Source: Bacteroidia bacterium | GTDB taxonomy: Bacteria > Bacteroidota > Bacteroidia > J057 | NCBI GenBank assembly: GCA_019695295.1 | Contig: JAIBAH010000029.1 | Coordinates: 1 to 39,439 of the forward strand | Direction of reading: 5' to 3' | DNA: 39,439 bases | Shown here: positions 1 to 9,767 of the stretch, piece by piece | Numbering within the stretch: the first letter of the stretch is position 1 | Layout: every line of letters starts with the position of its first letter | Notes under the pieces: model-generated | The model's input: the letters and a program-made list of their open reading frames with translations, nothing else | Told to the model about the DNA's origin: nothing | The model's database searches: none | Position numbers and translations under genes: made by a program

Positions 1-1478
1 GCTGACAATGCTGCGGAAGGCTGGGTTATCGTAATAGCGCAACAAGCACTTGTAGTACAGCCTGTAGTTATATTCGTTGTGGTGGCTGTATAAACCCCAG
101 CCTGAGTAATTTGTAAAGTATCATTAGTAGCACCTGGAATTGCAACCCCATCCTTGTACCACTGGATTGCACCAGTAGTACCTAACGGCAAAACCGCCTG
201 ATAAATATCAGACGCACATAGTGAAGCATTTAAAGGAGTACAGTTCGGCTGAACTACTACGAAATAATCTTCTACTTCTCCATCTAATGCAAAACCGATA
301 CTGGATAAATTACCGGCTGTACTGATACGAAATCTAGCCCCTAAATGCACTCCCTTCACTGCTGAAGGTGGAACAGGAACAGAAAGAGCATTATTTCCGA
401 CAGAAACAGAAAGATTATTTGCAATTTTTTCAGAAAGTTCAAAATCGCCGTTATTATTCCAGTCTATCCATGCATCCAGTTTCCCGGAAGCATTGGTTAC
501 ATTTACAGTAACAGATGCGGTAGAACCTGCGGTTAAGGCAGGGATTATAATCCCATCTTCATCATCGCTTCCCCCGTTACTATCATCACCATCGGATAAA
601 GCCGAAGATTTAGCATCCGGTTCAGCATCCAGAGAAGACCCAAGCCTTGGTGCACTAGCTACAATTTTATGAGCAGGTCCCCCATCTTTTAATAATGTTT
701 TATAGTTTCCGGCGGAAGTGCCTAAACCCGAATCGGGTAAATCTCCCATATCGGCAGACAAAAGCAATACCAAATCCTGAGGATTATTCGATGGGTTATT
801 TGCGGTATATAAAGTAAAGTCAGCGCCGACTCCGGTTCCGGCTATATTATTTTTAATATTATTGAAAATTCTTAACGGGTTTCCGGAGACAGGCGTTTGA
901 AAATTATCTGCATACACCTGACTATTTCCTGCACTCAAATTAAGTGAAGAAGGGGTTCCATTATAATCACAAACAATTTCGGAAACTGCGAGTCCAATTG
1001 CGGTAGAAAGATCCGCATACGCCTGGCTATTCTTATTTAGTGTGGTAAGCTGAGTTCCATAGGTATAAAAAATATCTTTCAGTGCATTAAATTTAACGGC
1101 TCTGTTGACGGCCCAGTAATCTCCGCTGCCAGGGTTATATGACAGTAAAGATCCATCCGTTGCGAAAGTAAATGTACTGGACACAGAAGGATCTGTAAAT
1201 GTGGGATTTACACAAAAGCCCAAAAAATTCTGACCGTTGAGTGGAACAGCGGCACCTGTAGTATTTACCGCTGAAAGTCCAAAATTATCAAACGGAAATT
1301 GTCCCGGGGCCTGAGGTAAATTTGTCCATACATAAGATGGAAATAAAGGTCCGGAATGGGTTAAAAGAGGATTAAACTGAATATTCTGACCAACTCCTTT
1401 ACTGGTTAGTGTAAATAAGGATAACGTCAAAAGCAAGAAAGAAATTCCGTTTTTCTTTAAAATGGAAAAATCATTCAT
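1..1478 (-). CDS. secreted surface protein with GEVED domain (3' part beyond left edge)
   Basis: An open frame runs from an ATG at 1478 to the left edge, giving 492 codons with no stop, so the C-terminus is missing. The first ~32 residues form a signal peptide (MNDFSILKK, a hydrophobic core, then an SKGVGQN cleavage region). Residues ~60-230 form an uncharacterised N-terminal module with a GFCVNP segment and an LAVSEIVCDYNG segment, distantly like thioester-type adhesin folds. Residues ~300-408 match the GEVED domain: an acidic DDEDG stretch, AWIDWNNNGDFE, and the family-defining DGEVEDYF. After ~410 there is a Cys-rich Ig/PKD-like segment with QWYKDG, typical of Bacteroidota cell-surface proteins that end in a T9SS domain. 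The likely role is cell-surface adhesion; the substrate is unknown. It lies downstream of another giant surface protein on the same strand, separated by 649 bases and a terminator, so it is probably transcribed separately. Confidence 0.85.
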   Translation of the reverse strand, partial: MNDFSILKKNGISFLLLTLSLFTLTSKGVGQNIQFNPLLTHSGPLFPSYVWTNLPQAPGQFPFDNFGLSAVNTTGAAVPLNGQNFLGFCVNPTFTDPSVSSTFTFATDGSLLSYNPGSGDYWAVNRAVKFNALKDIFYTYGTQLTTLNKNSQAYADLSTAIGLAVSEIVCDYNGTPSSLNLSAGNSQVYADNFQTPVSGNPLRIFNNIKNNIAGTGVGADFTLYTANNPSNNPQDLVLLLSADMGDLPDSGLGTSAGNYKTLLKDGGPAHKIVASAPRLGSSLDAEPDAKSSALSDGDDSNGGSDDEDGIIIPALTAGSTASVTVNVTNASGKLDAWIDWNNNGDFELSEKIANNLSVSVGNNALSVPVPPSAVKGVHLGARFRISTAGNLSSIGFALDGEVEDYFVVVQPNCTPLNASLCASDIYQAVLPLGTTGAIQWYKDGVAIPGATNDTLQITQAGVYTATTTNITTGCTTSACCAITITQPSAALS

Positions 1479-1809
1479 ATTATTTTTAAGACTATGTAAA
1501 TTTGTACTATTTTTTAGACACATAATAAGACGGTTCTTTTGTAGTTTTACCCCAATTTTTTTATAATCCACTTTTTGCTCAAAAAATAAAGCCAATAAAC
1601 GTGAATTAAAAACTATCGTAGAGAAATTGCCATAAAACATAATAACCTATTATTCAATACCTTATATTTTGTTTTAAAAAAATAACATTTCGTATTTTAT
1701 TTTTAAAAAAAAATTCGATTTATAGCAATATCCTTACAGATTACTATTCAATCAAATTATATACCAACTATAATTTACAGAATAAAAAAGAGTGAAAAAC
1801 CATTCTGGA

Positions 1810-1842
1810 ATTATTCTCAAAATTTGTAATTTTGAGAATAAT
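1810..1842. repeat. perfect 15-bp inverted repeat with 3-nt loop
   Basis: The arms are ATTATTCTCAAAATT (1810-1824) and its exact reverse complement (1828-1842), separated by TGT. It lies about 290 bases past the stop of the giant surface gene and 330 bases before the GEVED start. It could be an operator, a processing or late termination hairpin, or a regulatory RNA element; no T-run is associated with it, so a simple terminator is less likely. Confidence 0.7.
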
Positions 1843-2061
1843 AAATCAGAATATAAGATTAACAATCAATAGTATAAGAGCCTTCCAAACTAAAAAATTG
1901 ATTTATATCCATGTATTCAACAAAATAATACTGATTTTACAACGGACATAGTAAGTTATTCCCAAAAGAATATTTTTAATTCTTTTTTTAGGATTTTATT
2001 ACATTTATGTTAATTATTATTATTGTAATTTTATTTAAAACAAAAATACATAATATAAAAC

Positions 2062-2095
2062 AAAAAATTCCGGACAAGTATAAACTTGCCTGGAA
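2062..2095 (-). terminator. Rho-independent terminator of the SdrD-B-like gene
   Basis: A 12-bp stem (2068-2079 with 2084-2095, one mismatch and one G-T pair, ATAA loop) is followed on the minus strand by a T-rich run (TTTTTTG, then TTTTAT). It begins 33 bases past the stop codon at 2128. Confidence 0.7.
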
Positions 2096-2127
2096 CTCTT
2101 TGTCCTTCCCTTCAATCGCTAACCGAT

Positions 2128-5100
2128 TTATATTTTACTGCCATTCATAGGCAAACAGTTTCCGATAAGACATTTATAGCCTGCATCAATTGTAGTATTA
2201 TTTTTTGCAGTCCCTGTACCTGTAACTGTAATAGTAAATACAGGAGACAGGCCGGAAGAAGGCAATGGGTCACTGTTTCCGTCGGTAGCTGCGGCAGCAT
2301 TTTGAGTGGTAAGGCCGTAGGATAAAGTAGAAGTGGGGAACTGTACGAAATAATTTCCGCTGGTTTCCACTATAAAATTATAGTAACCCGGGTTTCCGGA
2401 AGCATTACTGGCAGTAACTGTAGTTGCAATAATATAATCATCGCCACCGCCCATTACTCCGTTTGTTCCGGCACTCCACAGGTGAACTGCAATACCATTA
2501 ATTCCGCCAGAAACGCCTTCATCCTGCAATCCATTTCCATTCACATCGTTCCAAACATAGTTTCCTATTGAGCCTACCGCTTTAAATCCAAAATCATAGG
2601 TATGATTGGTAGAGCCTGCGCTGCCGGATACAAAAGAAATATAAGGGAATCCATTTATTACAGCATTAACAGCACTGGCAAGAGAAGCGTCTGAATCGTT
2701 GATGTCTTTATTGACACCCTGTCCTGAATTGGCAGCTGTAAGGATATAACTTGCACTACCCACGGTCAATTCAGCTGAAGTAGCATTGAACTGACCATTT
2801 TTACCAATTACAATATAATAAGTCCTGTTATAATTTAATCCCGTATAACCTGTATTGGGTGCACCTGTTGTAGCATTTACCCCTGTAGTATCTACATTGC
2901 CCATATTAAAATAGTACTCCCCTCTGAGGTTTGTTGATGTTTTTCCTACAAGCACAAAAGCGTGATTATACAGCCTTACTTCTACTCCCTGAATTCCGGA
3001 TTCTGAAGGATCCTGAATACCGTCGGCATCTGTATCGGCCCATACATAGTTCCCCACCTCGATCGGAGCAGCATTACACATAAGTTCAATATCACCCATA
3101 CCGGCGGCTTTCCCCATTTTTCCCAATCCCACAGAGCCGTTTGTGTTAAATAACTCATATCCGCTTTTCAGTTTTCCATTCTGAGTACTCAATACGCCCG
3201 TACCACCAGAATTATAGTTAATGATATCTCCGAAACTGGTAATCACTTCTCCGCTTCCGGGCTTAAGTGCCAGGGCGCCCTGAGCAGCCGGATTCATAGA
3301 TGGAGGAACCCCTAAAGCTGCTCCTCCGAGTGGTGCTCCCTGCTCAAAAAAGCCCCTTCCATAGGACAACGGTTCAGAAGTACTGGTTCCTGAACCTACC
3401 AACGGCCCTGATATACCGTCATCTTCCATTACATAAGTTCCATTATTATTATGTACCCTTAAAATATCTCCGCTGGATTGAGCACTAATCATATAACTTC
3501 CGGAAGGAGGATAATTAATGGTTCCAAACTGATATCCTTTTCTGTCAAGCATTCCCAGAATCATGGAGTTGTCCTGTTCAAACTCTATTGCAGTAAGCAT
3601 AGGGGAAGACTGATACTCATCGTAGAAAGTACTGTGCCAGTTGGTGTAAGAGCGATAATTCAGGGGATATGAGAAAACCTGAGTAAAACCAGCTCCCAAA
3701 TTAGACGGATCCAAAGAATAAATGGTAGCAGTCATATCCGGAAAACCCCATTGAATAGGTTGATTTTCACCGGAACATACCCCTCCAATATATACTTTTC
3801 CATGATAATACTTTACTGCCCACGGACGGAATGTATTATTGGAAGCATTACAGGACGATACAGGAACACTTACAGAAGTTATATTAGCCAAAGTAGGCGT
3901 ACCTCCACCGGAGATATCAATAATATATAACTTTCTGTCAAAAAGGTTCATTATGAAAAGTTTGCTGTTATCTTCAGCGATATCCATCCCTCCAAAAGAA
4001 TACTTACCCACACCGTCAAAAGCAAGAGAGTCATTATTGGGGGTTGTAGTACCTGCGGGTAAAAGTCTTGTCGTATTATTTACCACAGCATTTCCGGTAG
4101 GAATGCCTAATGCGTCAAAGTTAATCCAGTTGCTTATTGAAGGAGTAGCGGTACTGAGGTTTATTTTATAGATTCCTCCTGAGCCTAAAGGTCCATATCC
4201 GGCATGACGGCGAAGCACAGCACTTGCATAGGCTTCTTTTCTGGTATTATTATAAGTAACTCCCCAAACTGCCCCTATCTGATTTCCCTGAAAGAGAGAA
4301 TCTGCAAAAGAAGTTTTATAGTTATAATAACCAAAATTTGCATTGGCCATATCAAAGGAGTCTTTGTCGTCATAATGCCATCTGTAAAACCATCCCAGAT
4401 TTCCAGAGTTGGAAGCACCGGAAATAGTAGGGTTTCCGTTTGAATACACCCCTGATAAAACATACGGGTCATCCTGACAATAGTCGGCAGGAAACATGAG
4501 GGCAAAATTCACATCACAATCCGGGGGAGACACAAACTGAACGTTGGTACCGTTTCCTGATCCACTCTGGGAAGGCAACAAACCTGACGGATACCCGGTA
4601 AACTCTACTCTGTAAGGGATATTGCTTAATCCGGTAAAGGTATATTGACCATACTGATTTGTAGTAGTCTGAGCAACTAATACATTATCATCGAAAACCG
4701 TAACCGTTACATTCTGCACCCCTGAACCTAACCCCATTTCACCGGAATCTCTGAATCCGTTCCCATTGGCGTCTTTGAATACGTATCCCCCAAGTGTTCC
4801 TGCCGCTCCACAAGGATTAGGCACACAATTTACCGGCAGCGTGTAAGGGATTTTTACTTTTTTATTACAGAGCGTAGCATTGGGGATTATTTCTGCTACA
4901 ATAGTATCTGTCTGACCGTTTGATGGCAGTAAAAAGCTAAGGGTAAAATTATTTGCATTATACAGAATCAGGTTATGACTTATGCCAGCTGTACTGACAA
5001 GCAGAGAAGCATCCCATCCGTGTATTCCCGGAGAAGGCACATTCACTGTAATATCCACCCTTGACATTCCGACACCCCCTACATTAGTACATGCATGCAC

Positions 5101-7968
5101 TACAAGATTTTTTAATGTAAGACAATCAGTATATCCTACATCTACAGTAGGGTTATTTTTGCTGGTACCCGTCCCGACCACATTCATGGTAAAAAGTTCT
5201 GTTTCGCCAGAAGTTGCGTCAGCGTCACTATTGGTATCATCATACAGATTCCAGCCTTTGTTTGTAATAATATTGGCTCCATTACTTGCAGGAAACTTCA
5301 CATAATAATCTCCCTGATAAGCAATTACGAAGTTATAATATCCGGGACTTCCAGAATTACTGGCTGTAACAGTTGACGCGATCAACACATCATCTCCTCC
5401 GCCAATTACCCCATTAACTCCCGGTCCCCACAACTGAACCGTCACCCCATTGATTCCTCCTGAAGCCGGTTCATTCTGAATTCCGTCTCCGTTAATATCA
5501 TTCCATACATAGTTTCCAACAGACCCCTGAGCGACAAAACCGAAGTCGTAACTATGATTATTCTGGCCTGTAAATCCATTCGTCACCAAAATCTGAGGCA
5601 AACCGGCACTGCCAATATAAGCGTCACTATCTATTTCATCATCCACACCTGCACCAGAGGTACTGTTTGCAATTGTCATGGTGGCTCCGTTCAATGCACC
5701 AACCCCTGCTCCGGAAGCCCAATCGGCAGCAGTGATACGTACAATATAGGATTTAAAAGGCTGTGGGCCGGCCTGAACCCCTGTTAAGCCGGGGTCACCG
5801 TCGGCTACATTGGCTGTATTAAAATACCATGTTCCGATAGTCCCAGTAGATGCAGTTACCGTAGATCCCAATGCGGCACCATCCGGAACCCCATTTGCAT
5901 CAAAATCTGCGAACAGTTCTAGGGTTATTCCACCCAATCCCTCTTCATTTGCATCTTGTACCCCGTCCTGATCTGAATCCAGCCATATTCTGTTTCCTAT
6001 TTCAACAGGAGCGGGAGTAGAAAGAATTTCAATATCCCCCATTCCATTGGCTTTTCCAAAAAAATTATTGGACTGTGCTCCGTTAGCCCCATTATAAGTA
6101 ATGAAAGCTCTTTTACGTGTACCATTGTTGGTATTAAACCAAGCAATTCCTCCATCAAATGCTGTATTGATATCATCTACCGGGTCATAGATTGTAGTCA
6201 CAATTTCATTAGAACCCGGAATTTGAGCAATACCTCCCAAAGATACTTCATCGTGTATAATGTATGGTGCTGGCAAAGCATAAGTAGTAGCACTTACCGG
6301 AAACTTTTCAGTAAACAAAAACTCTCCGCCTCCGGGTCCCTGATTGGTAGATTGCCCGGAAGTAGGACCGAAGATACCAGGAGGCGAGGATTCTGAATTA
6401 TTTTCTACCGTCCAGCTACCACTGCCATTGGGAGAAGCAAACAATATATCTCCGGCAGTATCCCCATTATACATATTTCCGACATTATCATCTCCTGTAG
6501 TACTTAATGCGCGATATCCCATCTGATCTCCGTAACGATCTTTAAACCCTAATACCATTTTGTCCTCTACAAAATTGATATCGGACAAGATAGGCTGAGG
6601 AACAGAAAACTCATTGCTAAAAACAGGAGTATAGGCAGTAAAAGCCGATTTCCAGGGCTGCCATGCAGCCGGTAAAAACGCAGAGGGGCTATTTACTGTC
6701 CTTCCTCTTGTATAATTTAGCGGAAAATCCATTACTTTTGTAAAAACGGCTGTAGCCGGATTAAACTCATAGACAAATGCCCTGAGTTCTGAAGTAAGCT
6801 GGGAGGTTTGGGCAGAATGTACCAATCCGATATACACTAAACCATTTCTGATTCCTAATCCAAATGGACGAATATCAGAAGCAAGGTTGGTTCCGGTTAA
6901 TCCGGGAAGTCCTGTTAAATTTCCGGTTGCCGGATATCTGGTAATCTGAGCAGCAGTAGGGGGTACAGGATTGGTCAAAGAACCAATCGGCATTTTGTAT
7001 AATTTTCTATCGGTAAGGCTTATACCCCACAAAAACTGCTCGTCTTCAGAAATGTCGATATCTCCCCATGAGATTTTCCCTACATAGTCCCAGGACAATG
7101 AATCTTTATCCCATGATGTCTGACTATTATTTGTAGGATGAGGGTCAATTCCGGCAAAATTGGCTCCGTAAAGAGCATTCAAGTCCACAAAGGTACTTAC
7201 GGAATTATTTACAGTATTCAGTCTATAGATAGCACCGGTTCCAGAAGGACCAAAACCAATGTGCCTTTTCATTAAAGAAGCTACGAAAAAGCTTTTGGAG
7301 CATCGCTGAAAAGCAAGTCCGAAAGTAGCTCCAATATTTTTTGCTTTTGTATAAGCAACCTTACCCGTGCTGTCATTTCCCATTACGTTACCCTGAGCAT
7401 AGGTCATATGAAATAGCACATCTTTATTTTGATTAGGTCCGGATGTCTGATTTCCAAAAGACATAATCGCATAGCCCACCCTCGGACTTGCATCCGTATA
7501 ATGAGCCGGATTATTGACAGCAAACCGTATATTGGAGGTACCCGAACCAGCAGTAATAAACTGTACAGAAGTTTCATTGGCATTTCCCTGTTTTGAAGAA
7601 AAGGTCAGGTAGTTCGGGCTACCATTCATATTCACGTTCGGAACAACAAATTCCAGCCTGACTTTAGTACCATTGGGTACAAAGCCGGTATTAGACCCCT
7701 GAGTGCCGTTATAGGCAGTACCTGAAGCAGGAACAGAAAAATTGCCCGCGCTGTTTGAAAGATAAGATGCAATCAAAATATCTGAGGAATTATAAATATT
7801 TACAATAATCCCTCCTATTCCCGGCTCTGTATTGGTAGCCCCATTGCCTAGAGCTCCGTTTCCATTATAATCCCGGTACACTTTACCGGAAATTGATTGA
7901 GCATTCAGGAAATGAACCCCTGTCAAAAAGGTAAATACCAGAAAAAGAAAAGCGACTTTATTACTCAT
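2128..7968 (-). CDS. giant secreted SdrD B-like domain protein with internally duplicated architecture
   Basis: A protein of 1946 residues if started at the ATG at 7968, which is directly followed by a good signal peptide (MSNKVAFLFLVF...LNAQ). The frame stays open for 58 more codons upstream to 8142, but that start would bury the signal peptide. Order of modules: prealbumin-like SISGKVYRDYNGNG (~20-120); a propeller-like region (~140-645) with HIGFGPSGTGAIY and ending GMGDIE; two SdrD-B domains (GNRIWLDSDQDGVQD ~655, GNYVWNDINGDGIQN ~813); a linker (~946-1050). Then a second copy of the same order follows: GGYVFKDANGNG (~1052), a propeller-like region with HAGYGPLGSGGIY ending GMGDIE (~1160-1630), GNYVWADTDADGIQD (~1633) and GNYVWNDVNGNGLQD (~1799). 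The DxDxDGxxD loops suggest calcium binding. It ends shortly after CLIGNCLP with no recognisable T9SS type A domain. Probably exposed on the surface or extracellular; function unknown. Confidence 0.88.
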   Translation of the reverse strand: MSNKVAFLFLVFTFLTGVHFLNAQSISGKVYRDYNGNGALGNGATNTEPGIGGIIVNIYNSSDILIASYLSNSAGNFSVPASGTAYNGTQGSNTGFVPNGTKVRLEFVVPNVNMNGSPNYLTFSSKQGNANETSVQFITAGSGTSNIRFAVNNPAHYTDASPRVGYAIMSFGNQTSGPNQNKDVLFHMTYAQGNVMGNDSTGKVAYTKAKNIGATFGLAFQRCSKSFFVASLMKRHIGFGPSGTGAIYRLNTVNNSVSTFVDLNALYGANFAGIDPHPTNNSQTSWDKDSLSWDYVGKISWGDIDISEDEQFLWGISLTDRKLYKMPIGSLTNPVPPTAAQITRYPATGNLTGLPGLTGTNLASDIRPFGLGIRNGLVYIGLVHSAQTSQLTSELRAFVYEFNPATAVFTKVMDFPLNYTRGRTVNSPSAFLPAAWQPWKSAFTAYTPVFSNEFSVPQPILSDINFVEDKMVLGFKDRYGDQMGYRALSTTGDDNVGNMYNGDTAGDILFASPNGSGSWTVENNSESSPPGIFGPTSGQSTNQGPGGGEFLFTEKFPVSATTYALPAPYIIHDEVSLGGIAQIPGSNEIVTTIYDPVDDINTAFDGGIAWFNTNNGTRKRAFITYNGANGAQSNNFFGKANGMGDIEILSTPAPVEIGNRIWLDSDQDGVQDANEEGLGGITLELFADFDANGVPDGAALGSTVTASTGTIGTWYFNTANVADGDPGLTGVQAGPQPFKSYIVRITAADWASGAGVGALNGATMTIANSTSGAGVDDEIDSDAYIGSAGLPQILVTNGFTGQNNHSYDFGFVAQGSVGNYVWNDINGDGIQNEPASGGINGVTVQLWGPGVNGVIGGGDDVLIASTVTASNSGSPGYYNFVIAYQGDYYVKFPASNGANIITNKGWNLYDDTNSDADATSGETELFTMNVVGTGTSKNNPTVDVGYTDCLTLKNLVVHACTNVGGVGMSRVDITVNVPSPGIHGWDASLLVSTAGISHNLILYNANNFTLSFLLPSNGQTDTIVAEIIPNATLCNKKVKIPYTLPVNCVPNPCGAAGTLGGYVFKDANGNGFRDSGEMGLGSGVQNVTVTVFDDNVLVAQTTTNQYGQYTFTGLSNIPYRVEFTGYPSGLLPSQSGSGNGTNVQFVSPPDCDVNFALMFPADYCQDDPYVLSGVYSNGNPTISGASNSGNLGWFYRWHYDDKDSFDMANANFGYYNYKTSFADSLFQGNQIGAVWGVTYNNTRKEAYASAVLRRHAGYGPLGSGGIYKINLSTATPSISNWINFDALGIPTGNAVVNNTTRLLPAGTTTPNNDSLAFDGVGKYSFGGMDIAEDNSKLFIMNLFDRKLYIIDISGGGTPTLANITSVSVPVSSCNASNNTFRPWAVKYYHGKVYIGGVCSGENQPIQWGFPDMTATIYSLDPSNLGAGFTQVFSYPLNYRSYTNWHSTFYDEYQSSPMLTAIEFEQDNSMILGMLDRKGYQFGTINYPPSGSYMISAQSSGDILRVHNNNGTYVMEDDGISGPLVGSGTSTSEPLSYGRGFFEQGAPLGGAALGVPPSMNPAAQGALALKPGSGEVITSFGDIINYNSGGTGVLSTQNGKLKSGYELFNTNGSVGLGKMGKAAGMGDIELMCNAAPIEVGNYVWADTDADGIQDPSESGIQGVEVRLYNHAFVLVGKTSTNLRGEYYFNMGNVDTTGVNATTGAPNTGYTGLNYNRTYYIVIGKNGQFNATSAELTVGSASYILTAANSGQGVNKDINDSDASLASAVNAVINGFPYISFVSGSAGSTNHTYDFGFKAVGSIGNYVWNDVNGNGLQDEGVSGGINGIAVHLWSAGTNGVMGGGDDYIIATTVTASNASGNPGYYNFIVETSGNYFVQFPTSTLSYGLTTQNAAAATDGNSDPLPSSGLSPVFTITVTGTGTAKNNTTIDAGYKCLIGNCLPMNGSKI

Positions 7969-8536
7969 TATATAATATTTCTGAAAAAAAGAATTAAACG
8001 AAAACTGAAGAGCATTCAGGAATTTCTCCCCGGATAAAGCGCTGCCGGGGAAACTGCCATTACGGAATTGAGACTTTTTAAGTCTTTGTATCAGATCAGC
8101 AGGGTTATTGCAAGGCATTCTCTTTGTAAAAAATTTGTACATTTAGTTTATTTATTATGATTATTCAAGATATTTCTATCTTAATTACTGTATTCTGAGG
8201 TACTCAAAATCACGGGAAAACATATTCATGATAATGTCAACTTCAATAAAAAATTTAATTAAAAACACTTATTATCAACATATTACACGAATACTAATAC
8301 ACCCTTTCAAGCCTACACAAGCAAGATATTCAAAAATCATACCATTTAATGAAAAATATACGTAATAAATATCCATAAAAACCAACAATTGCTATACTCA
8401 ACCTCTGACTGTGCTTCATTCATATAATCCCCAAACAGGGGAAGCCTGCAACACTAAAGCTCTCTGCAAAATTAGTAGTTTCTCTCAGGTATTTCCCCTT
8501 TTCCTTTGTACCTTTGTCAATTCATTATTTATAAAA
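7969..8536. other. divergent intergenic region between the SdrD-B-like gene and the MFS gene
   Basis: This 568-base, AT-rich region separates two divergent genes. It contains the MFS promoter element at 8509-8516 and must contain the surface-gene promoter, for which I found no clear TAnnTTTG match. The frames open across both edges (58 codons toward the left gene, 42 toward the right) look accidental: each precedes a better start, and the right one contains the promoter. Confidence 0.5.
8509..8516 (+). promoter_or_regulatory. Bacteroidota -7 element TACCTTTG upstream of the MFS gene
   Basis: TACCTTTG matches TAnnTTTG and ends 20 bases before the ATG at 8537. No strong -33 TTTG was found. Its position supports the 8537 start over the upstream in-frame ATG at 8411. 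Confidence 0.6.
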
Positions 8537-9766
8537 ATGCGACAAACCCTGATTCAGTCCTTTTCCGGTATTTCTGTAAGAGTATGGTTACTCTCACTGA
8601 TAAATTTCATTAACCGGGTAGGGGCGATGGTAATTTGCTTTTTGACGCTTTATCTTACAGAACATCTTCATTTCGGGCTGAAAGAAGCAGGGTACGCACT
8701 GAGTTTTTATGGAGCCGGTGCTATCGCAGGGAGTTACCTTGGGGGATACCTTACCGATAAGTGGGGATATCAAAGAGTACAAGTTTCTTCCCTGATTATC
8801 AGCGGAATACTACTGATTGTGCTGATGTATGTGCGGAATTATTATATGATGTGCGGAACTTTATTCATATATAATATAATAGCGGAGACCTTCCGGCCTG
8901 CGAATGCGATAGCGGTAAAAATGAACAGCAATGATGAAAACCGGACGCGTTCCTTCTCCCTGATGCGTACCTCCTTTAACCTTGCGATTACCTTTGCGCT
9001 CACTCTTGGGGGATTACTCATCATGCAAGGCTGGCATTTTATTTTCATAGCGGACGCACTCACCTGCTTCGCAGCAGCAGCTATATTATTTTTCTTTATT
9101 CCTGAGGTAGCCAAACCGGTAAAAGAAACCGTAAACCTTCAAACGCTGGAGGGACATCACAGATTCAGCCCATACAAAGACAAAGTTTTCCTTTTATTTT
9201 TTGCTTTTACTTTTATCAATGCGCTTGTATTTATGCAAATCATCTGGACAATTCCCCCGTTTTTCAAAACCGTTTATCATTGGGATGAAGATAAAATCGG
9301 GTTGGTAAGCGCCCTCAACGGATTTGTAGTAATGCTGGTGGAAATTCCGCTTATTTTCAGGATTGAGCGATTGAAACCCGCACTTCAGTGGGTGAGATGG
9401 GGGATATTTCTTTATGGTTTATCTTATCTTTGTTTACTCATTCCGATGACCTGGATTCCGGCGGTTTTATACATGGTGTTTATTTCTTTTGGAGAAATTC
9501 TGGTAATGCCTTTCAGTACTTCGTGGGTAACGAAACGCTCGATGGAACACACTCAGGGGAAATATATGGGAATGTACAGTATCGCCTACTCCATCGCCAA
9601 TACGATTGCTCCGATACTTGGCACTCAGATTATCGCTCATTTTGGATTTAATTCATTATGGGTTTTTCTTTGGGTGCTGTGCATAATTGTATGGATAGGG
9701 TTTTACTATCTGGAGCAAAACGAAAGGCAACAGCACATGCATTTCCAAACTCAAAAAAACGGCTGA
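8537..9766 (+). CDS. major facilitator superfamily transporter
   Basis: An integral inner-membrane protein of 409 residues with about twelve hydrophobic segments. Diagnostic for MFS is the loop after the second segment, with GGYLTDKWGYQR matching the GxLaDrxGrr signature, and the SFYGAGAIAGSYLGG helix before it. The second half contains the expected repeat of six segments. It resembles the MdtH/YfcJ-like drug:proton antiporter group, but the substrate cannot be assigned. The ATG at 8537 is chosen because a TAnnTTTG promoter lies 20 bases upstream, inside the longer frame that begins at 8411, and because MFS proteins begin close to the first membrane segment. The stop is 1 base away from the end of the convergent gene at 9768, so there is no room for a separate terminator between them. 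Confidence 0.88.
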   Translation: MRQTLIQSFSGISVRVWLLSLINFINRVGAMVICFLTLYLTEHLHFGLKEAGYALSFYGAGAIAGSYLGGYLTDKWGYQRVQVSSLIISGILLIVLMYVRNYYMMCGTLFIYNIIAETFRPANAIAVKMNSNDENRTRSFSLMRTSFNLAITFALTLGGLLIMQGWHFIFIADALTCFAAAAILFFFIPEVAKPVKETVNLQTLEGHHRFSPYKDKVFLLFFAFTFINALVFMQIIWTIPPFFKTVYHWDEDKIGLVSALNGFVVMLVEIPLIFRIERLKPALQWVRWGIFLYGLSYLCLLIPMTWIPAVLYMVFISFGEILVMPFSTSWVTKRSMEHTQGKYMGMYSIAYSIANTIAPILGTQIIAHFGFNSLWVFLWVLCIIVWIGFYYLEQNERQQHMHFQTQKNG

Positions 9767-9767
9767 A

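Larger units (their letters stand above)
1479..2127. other. AT-rich intergenic region between two surface-protein genes
   Basis: This 649-base, very AT-rich stretch has no convincing reading frame. It holds the terminator of the upstream giant gene (2062-2095), a perfect 33-base palindrome (1810-1842), and presumably the promoter of the GEVED gene. I could not recognise a TAnnTTTG element at a suitable position for that promoter. Confidence 0.6.

Noticed and set aside
2086-2325. Small plus-strand frames opposite the giant surface gene (2086-6526 region)
   Set aside because: They are antisense shadows of low-complexity coding sequence with no family resemblance.
7969-8142. 58-codon in-frame extension of the giant surface-protein gene
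   Set aside because: It would place a good signal peptide in the middle of the protein, so the ATG at 7968 is the better start.
8411-8536. 42-codon N-terminal extension of the MFS transporter
   Set aside because: The extension has no MFS character and contains the TACCTTTG promoter element.
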